A stretch of DNA of 41,887 bases from Irineochytrium annulatum (Eukaryota; Chytridiomycota; Chytridiomycetes; Chytridiales; Chytridiaceae). Position numbers and translations under genes: made by a program. Below, in pieces: positions 20,583 to 30,999 of the stretch. Within the stretch, counting starts at the first letter, position 1. Each line of letters begins with the position of its first letter. Location of the stretch: assembly GCA_027600665.1 (NCBI GenBank), contig JADGJL010000107.1, positions 1 to 41,887 of the forward strand, given 5' to 3'. The notes under the pieces are model-generated. The model worked only from the letters and a program-made list of their open reading frames with translations. It ran no database searches and had not been told where the DNA came from.

Positions 20583-22352
20583 ATGGCCGCCAAGGACATC
20601 AAGGAGATTCTCTCCCTGCCGGCGGGATCGCAGCCCGTTTTGAAGCAGAGATCCCATCAGCCCGTGCCAAAGAGGCCAGGTCACCTGTTTTGGTCAATTG
20701 GGGGTCTGATGGATTTATGTGATAGAGGGGATCACGAGGGAGCTTTTCGCGCTGACGGGGGGCGCTCCGCCGTTGACGCTGTCGGTCGTCCCCAAGGCGA
20801 CGTTTAAACCCAAAATCTCTTTTGGAGCAGCGGCGGTAGATAGCGAGAAACCGGAGAAGGTGCGATGGTGAGCTCATTTATTTTCTGTTTTGTTCGCTTA
20901 AACTTTTTTTTACTGACGAACATGCCTTTTTTTGTACTGACCCGTTTAATTTGCAGGATTCTTGCGTCAATTAAGAATCCAGGCAACGATTGCGTCCTGA
21001 CTCACTGGGTAAAGGAATCTGATGCCGACAAGGGTAAGAAGTCTGTTTTGCTGACTTCACCTCTCACACTTCCCAGATTATCCTTTCGCCGTCTTCAATG
21101 AAAGCGTCTCCGTTCCCGACTTTACGGACGAGGAATACACGCAACATTTAGAAGGTACGATATCAAAGTATTTGGCTTTCCCTTACTATCTGCAGATCCG
21201 GAATGGTCGAAGGAAGAGACCAGGTATTTGATGTCGTTATGTAAAAGGTACGACATGCGCTTCGTGATCGTTACGGATCGATATGAATACAATGGACAAC
21301 CGCGGTCAATAGAGGTAGCTTTACCACCAATTTTTTAGTTTGTTGATAACGGCTAGGACATAAAAGAGCGGTTCTACGGCGTGTTAAAAAAAATCCAGCT
21401 TGCGCGGGCCGCCGCCTCGGGCGTTACGCTGGACCCCCCACCTTTCACTTTCAACAAAGCGAGGGAGATCGAGCGGAAGCGGAACGTCGAGATTCTAAAT
21501 AGCCGGACGGCGGAGATCATTAAAGAGGAGGAGGCACTCTACTTTGAGCTGCGGAAGCGGGAACAGAACGAGAAGAAATGGGCGGCGGAGCGGGAAAAAA
21601 TCGTACGGCTGCTGTCGAACCACGAGTTGTCGGTGCCGTTGAATGTATGCGGGTCGATCTTTCTGTTAAACGTTTTAATATTAGGCGAAAAGAAGATTAA
21701 AAAGGTCGGATCGAAGTCGGAGGACGTCGTTTCGGAGACGGTGGCCGGGCTGAGGAAGGATCGGAAGTTGTCGTCAAAGCTGCTTGAAGGTAAGGCTATC
21801 GAGTACCTTGTTTGTACTGATTGAAACAGACTACGTGGAGGCGCCGTTGAAGCGCGAGAAGCTTCCTCCCGGTGTTTACATGCGGACGGCGCGGCTTTTC
21901 GGTCCGAAGCAGAGCTACCAGACGAAGGTGAAGGAGATCATGGAAGAATACGGCCTGCGTGAGTTTTTGTGTTCTCAAGCTGATGCGTGCCTCTTTTCAT
22001 AACTCATCTCTTGCCGCAGCCTCTGTCCCCGTCATGCCTACTGCGGCGGTTTGCGAAAAGTTCGATGCTGTCCGGGCGAATATTGTCACGTTGTTGGATC
22101 TCAAGAAAATGGTCGATCGGCAGGAGCTCGACCTCAGAGTACTGGAGCAGAGGAAGGAGCTGTTGTTGCAGGGCGCGTCCGCTTCCACGCCAATGTCGGC
22201 GACCTCTTCGGATCCTGGCGGGCTCGCTGCGAACAAAAAGGTATGGACATAGAGACAACGGCGTTTATTGACACTCCTTGCTATAGCTGAAGAAAAGGAT
22301 GTCGGAGGTCGTTGCTACGCCGAGGGACAACAAAAGGGCTCGTATAGGATAG
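20583..22352 (+). CDS. SWC4: SWC4/DMAP1 family chromatin protein
   Basis: Shared subunit of the NuA4 histone acetyltransferase and SWR1 H2A.Z-exchange complexes. Exons: 20583-20679, 20726-20867, 20957-21033, 21077-21154, 21196-21314, 21357-21789, 21830-21958, 22020-22240, 22287-22352, giving 453 aa. The start MAAKDIKEILSLP and the segment ELFALTGGAPPL are typical. The SANT-like DMAP1 domain follows: DYPFAVFNESV, WSKEETRYLMSLCKRYDMRF, IVTDRYEY, then the basic coiled coil KAREIERKRNVEILNSRTAE. The C-terminal region has PPGVYMRTARL and a helix DLKKMVDRQELDLRVLE. Inside the sixth exon a 48-nt piece (about 21649-21696) has GT-AG ends and a length divisible by three, so it may be an optional intron. 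The codon count fits with or without it. Confidence 0.93.
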
Positions 22353-23195
22353 GTCACTCGGATGTTTCATCGCAAAGGGTTAATCGTACATTGCATCGTA
22401 GTCGTAATCTTGTATATTGTCGTTCTTAGCACTATCATGTGCATGTACATCTATCGGGCAAAAATAATTTACTTAAAATCTGTGTACAAGATAAGCAATT
22501 TTGAACACAAGAAAGCATAGATGCTGTGACCATCCTACTACTCGACCGCGCTCCGGACGTCGCCGAGAGGACCAGCCTCATCGATTATTGGCAAAAAGCA
22601 GGAAATTCGCCCTTTGGCCTCCCCCAGCGCATTGTTCCGAATGTGACTATGGTATGCTCATGTCCTTCAGACCTGAGACAGCGCGAGGCCCACAGGGCAC
22701 GCGACGTCGGAGATTTGTTCGCCCCCCACTTATCACCGACTCCCCAACAATCCAATTCACACTTGCTCTCTTCATATATAAAAATCTTGCGCTGCGTTTT
22801 CGAGCGCGATAAGTCAACGGCAGCGATAGCCATAGACATCGGCCCGTGGACAGTATGACTACAGTAAGTATGTTCCACAACTTGGCTGAACTTATCGCTC
22901 AACATTCCGAATGGAAGTATTGCCCTGCGCGAAGCAAACAATACTCGAAGGCGCCTCAAACGGACGGCGACAAACTCCATTTTTCTCCACTGTGTGCCAT
23001 CGCTCATGTATCGTCAGCACGTCACCCTCCACGAACCCAAAATTTAATGAACTCAGCGGCCCGATAACAGCGAACAGGAACGTCAGGGAGGCAATTAACA
23101 TTTATTAATGATATATGGCATAAAGCCGAGGAAAGGCGATGAAGGTCGTCGCACTCCAAGGGATAAATACAAAAACAAGGACCGTGTAAATCGGT
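22353..23195. other. Intergenic; unresolved minus-strand coding-like sequence
   Basis: About 840 bases between SWC4 and the NDC1 stop. On the minus strand a frame from 23101 begins with a hydrophobic run (MLIASLTFLFAVIGPLSSL), like a signal or anchor segment. A second frame at 22585-22870 reads ...RALWASRCLRSEGHEHTIVT, loosely like the end of fungal surface beta-sandwich domains. A plausible acceptor (ACTGTAG) lies between them, but no frame-keeping join was found. It may be a decayed gene for a secreted or membrane protein. Confidence 0.3.
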
Positions 23196-25381
23196 TCACT
23201 CCGAAAATTCAAGGAACTTCCGCAGCTTGAGCGCAACCGGCTCCTCAAACGTGTAGTTCCCAATATGCGCGTGCAGCGTAGTCGTTATGTTATAAATCGT
23301 CGTTCTCAGCACTGCTACGTGTTAGTACGCGTAAATACAAAACGCAGAAGGACTACCATCCAACAGCAACAGCGGCATCTGCAGAGCCGGGATCTGGCTC
23401 GCGCGGACGCCGGCGTGGAACTGACCCGGCGGCCTTTGAATGAAGCTCTCGACTTCGGCCGTGCACCGCAAGAGTGTATCCAGAATGACAGGGATGTCCC
23501 GCTGAACGGTCCCGTACTTGTCTTCCCGCGATGCCGCGATAATGAAGGACGAAAGAGCTGAGGCACCAACCATTAGACGAACACAGTTGAAAAAACACCA
23601 TACCTTCAGCGCTCCAAATAACTAGCGGTATGTTTTTGAATGTAGCCCTGCTGATCCGATCCAGTTCTCCCGCCTTTGACTTCCTCTTCCCGATGACCTT
23701 CTCCACGCCATCCCGCAGCAGACGCGAAAACATGACATACGTGTCTACCACCGGCTCTTTCTTCTTCATCTTCATTATTAATGGCAGTTCATACGCCGGA
23801 GCGATATCCGGAGGCCCCAACGGTTGCAAAAGTGCGGGCAGCTTAGCGGCGGCGAAAGGCGGGCCGATCTTATCTGGCCTAACAGGCTCGAACGTGTCTT
23901 TGGGGCGGTTTTCTTGAAAGGCTTCCAAGAACCCCGGATTCTTCCGCCTCTGCAGCACGCTATTCTCTTTGAGCCGAAGCTTTTTTGGAGAAAGGCCGTC
24001 GTTGTCGTCCGGAAGCAAGGTAGGCGCCGCAGCTTTCAGTGGCCCAGGTTTACCGTTATCTTCCAAAATGATGTAAGCAATGAACGACTATAAAAGGACG
24101 CGTACCCTTCCTTTGCGATTCGGCAACTCCCATCGTGAACTGCTTCAGGGTCGACAAGCATTCTCCAGCCACCTGGTTCCACGCGGGAGGTGCCATGTCG
24201 CTCGAATTCGTAAATATCTCCAGCCTCGCTGGCTTTTCAAGCCTCGCGACACGCCAAACTTCATACAATCCGAGTGCCTGTGAATCTGTAAGAACGGGGC
24301 CATATCTGAGCACGAATAGGCACGCACGCACCTGATGATACGGCTGGTTACCTAATTTCAGCACGGCAAGCACGTCCGAAAGCCATCCCGTTCTCTTTTT
24401 CAACCGGAGGGACTAGAATTAAAGGTTTAGCACAAGCGCAACGCGCATTATAACTGAACGAACCTCGGTCAAAACAACGTTTAGAATCTCGTCCGAAACA
24501 TCCCAACACGTGACTGTGTACAGGGCTCCAAAGAGGAAGTATGAAACCAGCCCTAGGTCGAAAACCTTCACCCGCACTTGGTAAGACGGCGAGAGATTCA
24601 TTCCGGGTATGAACGCGATCAAAAGTGTGATTGCTCGGAAGAGCAACCCCCGAAGGATGCAGAACGCGACCGTAAACGGGATGGTGTACAGGGCCGAGAA
24701 GATCAGACTTCTCTTGATAGCATGCGGTACCCGGCGGAACAATCTAGCTGCGCGGGGGCGCTGAAAACTCTTTACAAATTATGCAGTTATTGTGCGAACC
24801 AACCTCAATTCTCGGAAACGCGAGCACGTTACGTTCCTGATGCGAAAACCACAGCGAATAGACAGCCCCGATTATCGTCGCATACAGCAGGAAGAGAATG
24901 TACCGATCATTCACGTGCCCAGGGCCGAACCGCCCGTACGCAGTCGGATACAGGATTAGGTTCTGCAAAGCGAATCTAGGATTCAGGAGCCAGTACGCTG
25001 TGAAGAGCAGGACGCCCGACATGAATCGCGAGAACAACATCGCGGTGGACGGGAAGGGCTTGAGGAAGATGCCGACACGTCGCGAAACTTCTCGTCGCCG
25101 TTATTCAATCGATGCGCCATTTCAAGAACCGAACCTTCGATGTTCCAGGACCGGATTTGCAAGTTCATCGCCAAAGCCGCCCAGACCATAAGCGTGACGC
25201 CCAGGAGAAGCATGAACGACGTGAGGTTGCCTGCAGCACATCATCAGAGACAGGCAAGCATTCCAGCGCGCGAACCATCAAATCGCGACGGAGACACCAG
25301 CCAAACCGCTGTAGACAGGGTGGCGGCCGGCAACACGCAAAGCAGCGTCGCCTCCGACGTTCGGGCCTGCTGGACCTGCAT
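23196..25381 (-). CDS. NDC1: Transmembrane nucleoporin NDC1
   Basis: Membrane-ring nucleoporin that anchors nuclear pores and, in yeasts, spindle pole bodies. Exons: 25276-25381, 25135-25230, 24804-25087, 24464-24760, 24328-24412, 24106-24285, 23604-24059, 23357-23557, 23196-23314, giving 607 aa. About six hydrophobic segments lie in the N-terminal 250 residues (TLLCVLPAATLSTAVWLV, FMLLLGVTLMVWAALAM, FMSGVLLFTAYWLL, YILFLLYATIIGAVYSLW, LYTIPFTVAFCILRGLLF, VSYFLFGALYTVTCWDV). The soluble part has the family element EIFTNSSDMAPPAWNQVAGE followed by CLSTLKQFT. It ends with IWSAEALSSFIIAASREDKY and VQRDIPVILDTLL, the conserved C-terminal helix region. The 42-nt fifth intron has no stop and keeps frame if retained. 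The first Met could instead follow an upstream exon. Confidence 0.88.
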
Positions 25382-25665
25382 GGCGAAACGACGGTTAGGC
25401 TGTCAGCGCACAAGCCGCTCAAGGTGATTCCTATGAAGTTGGTCTATTCAATCTCGCATGGAACCGCGGCAACCAACCGGCATACAAAGAATGTATCGAT
25501 CTGGAGTTTACACCTATCCTGTTATATCTTTTTCCCCAATACATTACACTAGTGTCAAGGTTTGCCCTTGATTATTGCCGCCCAAAGTTTATTGCTCAAT
25601 GGAGGCGAGGCGCCTAAGATATTTGAAAAGCAAATTAGGAAGACACAATCGACTGTATTATTGTG

Positions 25666-25998
25666 TTATTGACCTGTGTCAGGCGCTCCACGCAGCGCCC
25701 ATTGTCGTTGACTATCCAATGCGAGGATATCACCTCCGTTCAGGCGCACGACATAGCTATCGGTCCAGGCGAGAATGTAGAACTGCGTCCCGACAATGGG
25801 GTTCACAATGACGTGGTTCGTGTTGTCGAAGACAGAGAGGCCAGCAGGAAAAGGAACCTCCGCGGCACCGCCGTCCACAACGTACAAGCGGGCGATGGCT
25901 GGGCCTGCGAGCTCGAGACGCAGGTTAAGACCCCCCGGCAAAGCAGCGAAACGCAGGTTGTCTTTCTTGAACGAGAAAAGGCCTTTAGAGGAGTTCAT
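25666..25998 (-). CDS. Small beta-rich protein, unknown; gene ends uncertain
   Basis: The open frame gives 110 aa: a short basic start (MNSSKGLFSFKKDNLRF), then alternating strands such as LNLRLELAGPAIARLYVV, AAEVPFPAGLSVFD and FYILAWTDSYVVRL, as in a small beta barrel or sandwich. A strong acceptor (branch-like TTCTAAT, then GTTTGTAG) lies two bases before the Met, so the true gene may start further upstream. A donor at ACACAG/GTCAAT near the stop would join, after about 60 nt, to a tail ending KLWAAIIKGKP near 25582. I do not recognise the family. Confidence 0.45.
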   Translation of the reverse strand: MNSSKGLFSFKKDNLRFAALPGGLNLRLELAGPAIARLYVVDGGAAEVPFPAGLSVFDNTNHVIVNPIVGTQFYILAWTDSYVVRLNGGDILALDSQRQWALRGAPDTGQ

Positions 25999-26279
25999 AA
26001 CTACAAACCGGATTAGAATAATCAAACTAACTAGTATCTGTGAGGGCACCAGATCAATACAGGCCTCTTCGAGGATGTTCACCTATGGATGTTTCCCCGA
26101 GGGCAAGATGCAGGATCTATGGATGCTGTCGGGTCGGATGGGGGGGTGCGGGGCGGGTGGAAGATTTTGAAGGGCCTTAATTTCCTTTGCTTCAGACCGT
26201 CAAGCCACCTACGGGCACAAGCCAACCTCAAGCCGCACCGCACAATCAATCCAGGCTCGCCAATCTCCCTCCGCCCGCC

Positions 26280-29192
26280 ATGTCGGCATCCGAGGCCGTG
26301 TGGAATGAGTTCATGATGTATGATCCGACAGTATACCACGACGCCACGGCCGCTGTGCGAGAGGGCTGTGAAAGTACGTGTTCGTCGGTGGCATTCGTTG
26401 AGCTGATTCCGCCGATAGAGCTGGCCGTCGGAGAGTATGTCCACTTCCCCAACTTTACCCTTTGGGACACAATGGCGGCTATCGAGGTACGCGTGCATGT
26501 CTGCTCTGGACTGAACAAACTGACCTTCCCAAGATCATGGACCCCAAGATGGACAACGGGATGGACCTCCCTAAGCCGCATCAGGGCAAGATGGCCGTCG
26601 CTGATGTCCCGGGTATAAGCATGACTCCAGGGCGGATTATCGGCATCATCGACCAACTTCTCTGTCTAGAGGTGAGGACTGTGTGCTCCCAACACAGGCA
26701 TCTTAATGTCGTCCCGCGCAGATGACGTGCATCCGCGGCAATCTGTTAACACAGACGTTGTTTACATGTCCCCTTCTTCACGTCCCGCACAACGTGAACA
26801 ACGCCCTCTTAAGGGCCATTATCATCGCCCAGCTTAAGATCATTGACCGGCTGAAGACGGAGATGGGAAGAGCTCGTGTCTATGAGGTGATTTTGGTTCT
26901 GTCGGCATAATACTTAAGCCATACAGGAAGAGGAGTACACACTTGACAATGCAAACTTCTCCCTATGCCCGGAAGTCGCGGAAGTGGAAGCAATAGAGGG
27001 CCTATTGCGAATGGAAGATGAATTGGTGGCAAAGACGAAGGATTTGAAGGCTAAAGGCGGCAAGTCAGGTGAGACAGCTACGGCATGCTGTGGTCAACTC
27101 GCTGTGCACGACACCAACCGTTTCTTGTTTCTCAGTGACGTTAGATGACCTATCGTTTCCTGATGGCCACGCCCTGGATTACGTAGACGCTCTTCTCATC
27201 CGGCTTCGATTCCGACGGGTTCGCGAATGCCCTTGTCACTCATCCAGTAACAATTTCATTAGTTCTACTTGCAAGCCCTAAATCTCATCAACAAACGCAA
27301 TCTGCCGAGCGCGAAAAAGAGTGTAATTCAAGCCCTAGCGCAGCTTAAGCTGTATCGAGAGACCTTGTCGCTATCGGAGGATGTTTCAGGTACTAATAAG
27401 ACGTAGGTTGGCCACTCACGGCATGTCTTAGATGCGTTCGATCCGAATATCAATCGGCTTCTGTATTCTGATTCTCCGCCTCGGGTCGTCACAGCGATCA
27501 CGATGGAGGAGGCATATGATGATTTGCACCTTATGTTTTCCCAGCTCTTGGAAATCCTCATGCTTCCGTCCGGGCTGCCGCTGACGTCTCTTTTGGTTAG
27601 TTGTCGCAGGAAACCGCGTTTCTCACATTTTGTCAAGACTTACTTGAAGGGGTTCTCGAAGCGAGTCCCATGTCCCAATGTCGTCACGCGGTCGTTGCTT
27701 ATGGTACTTGCCCTTCATTCGTCCTCGCTGAAGTGGTTAACTAGTGCAGTAGTCGATAACACTCTTCGATGGCAAGTTATTTGGGAAGGGGATTTTGCAA
27801 GATGCTATCAAGGAGAGCGTCGTTGACTACTGCAAGGCGCCCTACTTTACCTCAACCGAGAGCGTCGTCGTCGGCATATCGTCGTCATTTGTCGACCGCG
27901 CGGCGAAGGTATCAGACTAAAAATTAAGGCAACACTTAACGACAGCAGTCGGTTGAGAGCTTGCTGCGGTTGTACGGCTTTAACCGTGCCCGGCAAAGAC
28001 GTATGCTTTTCAAGCTGATCCTGGAGTGGGAAACGCTTCAAGCAAAGGTGCGCGAATGATGTCCTTCGTTGCTGAAAGTCCGTAGTCGGAAGAAATAGAT
28101 ACATCTCTTCACCAGTACCTCCCATCCGGCACTTCAAGCACATCCGAAAACGATTCAGTACGCATGGCACAACGTATCGCCTTTTCTAACCCGCGCGTTA
28201 GCCATTTTACCTATCCTCATGGATCTATCACCACAAGCTGCAAATGCTCGTCGATACACAGCTTATGGGCTTTGAGCTGGAAATATTTAGCCCGTACGAG
28301 TTCCCGCGGATGTACATGTAGGACTATTATTTGCTATTGCGATTAAATTGACCATCACGCTTAGCATGCTTGATCATTTGTTTGAAAACACCCTTATGCA
28401 CCTGAATCGAGTCAAACGCTTCGCCTCGAGCTCCGCGAATAAACCTGCGGAGACGTCAAAGAAGAAAAAGCCCGTGAAGGACGCCTCGTTGAAGGAACTT
28501 ATGGGTGACGTGCCGATTGACGAGCGCATGGCGATTGCGAAGCAGTTGCTAGCACGAGCGATGAGTCAAGTACTTTTCAGAATTTGCTGTTCTGGGATCT
28601 TATCTTTTTCTAGCTCACGGCGGTTTTGTGTCGGGAGAAAACGCTAAGGAGACCTCACGCCGACTTTTACTTCTCCGAAGTGCAGTTCAACCACCGGTTT
28701 GAGACGCTCCTCCAGCTCGGGAGCCCGCCCCCGATGTCGTTCCAGCAGCTTCAGGAGATCGAGACGGACTTTGAAGTGGCGGATGTACGTAGTGACGTGG
28801 AAGCAGAGTATAATGGGTTTTTTTTTTTCTCACACATACGTGTGTTCCAGGTTCGAGACATACTGCTGCTCTCCTACACGCAGCTCGAGCAATCCACGCA
28901 ATGTTTGGAGACGGTTGCGGCCGAGCTGCGATCGGGGCTGCCCATCTCTGCAGAGCCTTGGTTTTCCGACTTCCAAAACGTGGGTCTCAGTACCGTTGCC
29001 GTTTCTAAACTAGTTTTGCAGGAGATACTGAACCTCACGGAAGTCTCGAAGCGGAATATGGAGTGGGTGTCAAGGAGAGTTGCAGAGAATGGGGCTCGGG
29101 AAACGTCGGTGTCGTGGGAGGGCTGGGTAGAAATAGGGTGCTTTAGATGGAAGAAACAATCATTGGGTTTTCCGTCAATACATGTCCCTTAA
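26280..29192 (+). CDS. NatC auxiliary subunit NAA35/MAK10
   Basis: Anchors the NatC N-terminal acetyltransferase to ribosomes. Sixteen exons: 26280-26486, 26534-26671, 26722-26886, 26927-27068, 27136-27218, 27263-27389, 27432-27599, 27638-27735, 27789-27908, 27949-28047, 28086-28196, 28238-28317, 28365-28569, 28614-28784, 28851-28979, 29022-29192, giving 737 aa. The hallmark is at the N-terminus: HFPNFTLWDTMAAIE joined to IMDPKMDNGMDLPKP, then CLEMTCIRGNLLTQTLFTC. Later family blocks are DAIKESVVDYCKAPYF, LLRLYGFNRARQRR and QMLVDTQLMGFELEIFSPYE, followed by YIMLDHLFEN. A Lys-rich insert (ETSKKKKPVKDA) precedes the last third. The join at 27599/27638 (38-nt intron) is the least certain; a nearer acceptor would need a 14-nt intron. 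Another weak spot is the read-through near 26375. Confidence 0.93.
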
Positions 29193-29503
29193 CACTCCTA
29201 ACTAGTGCCTGTTTTTTTCTTTTTTTTTTTTTCAGCAGATACCAAATAATTTTGTTGGCGCAGTGCAATTTTTATTTAGTTTCAAATTATGGCTTGCAAT
29301 GAGACTACTTAAAAGGTTACATCTCCAATTTACGAGGTTTGGCTCTAAAGTGAACTCCAACCTCTGTGAAGTTGAAGTGCGAGCGTGGCGTAGCAGGTCC
29401 AGTCTTTTTACTTTTCTGCGTGAGTTGTGCTGCACCAGTCGTCGCGAGCGACAAGCGAGAGACTTACTCGAATCTACCTCTACCCCCAACCAGACCATCA
29501 ATC
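29193..29503 (+). promoter_or_regulatory. RPS23 promoter region with poly(dT) tract
   Basis: The 310 bases between the NAA35 stop and the RPS23 start carry T runs at about 29210-29233 and a pyrimidine-rich stretch near 29403-29420. Poly(dA:dT) tracts are common nucleosome-excluding elements in ribosomal protein promoters, so this is its likely role. The NAA35 3' end also lies here. Confidence 0.5.
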
Positions 29504-30163
<660 letters not shown>

Positions 30164-30999
30164 GCTTCCCGACTCCGTTTAAATAAATATACTTTCAACG
30201 CATGATGTTTTCGTTCGTCATACTTAATGACTTGTTCTTTATATCAAACTCCGCTAGTAGTAGTATTTCCGCCCTCGGGATGGACAGTGGTAACAGTTAC
30301 CCTTTCGGTTATATCAATTGTGTGATAGCCTTGATGAAGAGTTCTGTTGAGGACTGAGAAATGTAATGGTGCGCAATAGGAAGAGAACCCCCATGGCAAG
30401 CAGTCCGATTGAAGAACATTGCAAGAATGGGTTAAGAGGATAACCCCCGTGAGCAGTTTAGCAAAGCAAGGCTGCACCATGCATGCGCCCTTATCACCAT
30501 TGAAGAAAGTGAGTAAAAGTTGCAGCAGAAGAATTCAGGAGGCACGTCAAGGAGCTTTGATGTCTGTGGTGTTCATGCAATGCTCATGCCATGCAGCCTC
30601 ACCAGCAACCTGTGCGACGTCAAATTATCCTTCCGCCCGCAAAAGCAAATGAAGTGCAAACCAACCATGGACAAGCCACTAAATTCTCCTTGCGAAACGT
30701 GGGCTGCTTTGCATAGAATTGGAAGATGCCTGAAGATGCCTGCAACGATATCAACGGCACCACCCAAGGCACCCGTGTTTGTATGCCATTACATTCGACC
30801 CTTAGCGAAAAAATATGTGCCTTGGCGGGGTAGGCTGACTGGCGACGTAAGCGCGTAAGTGTTGCATACGTTGCATACATCATCACGTTGGCACTAACAT
30901 CGCCGCGTATAAAAGGGATCTCTCCTTCGGCTCACTTCTACCATCCGCTCCCTTGCCTTCTTCTACCTTCACCTTACAATCCCCAACACCAACACCGCG
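30164..30999. other. Intergenic upstream of the Vps62-like gene
   Basis: About 835 bases. Apart from the RPS23 3' end and the TATA promoter listed separately, I see no supported gene; the open frames on both strands (for example 30520-30858) lack family features and splice logic. Confidence 0.5.
30908..30915 (+). promoter_or_regulatory. TATA box of the Vps62-like gene
   Basis: TATAAAAG lies 92 bp before the start codon. It is followed by a pyrimidine-rich leader (CTTCTACCTTCACC) and CAACACC repeats up to the ATG. This is a strong core promoter of the kind seen for highly expressed fungal genes. Confidence 0.7.

Noticed and set aside
27599..27613. A 14-nt intron in NAA35
   Set aside because: Impossible length for splicing; a 38-nt intron (27600-27637) restores the frame instead.
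30520..30858. Plus-strand frame of 112 codons upstream of the Vps62-like gene
   Set aside because: No family similarity, mixed composition, and it overlaps other frames equally open; probably chance.
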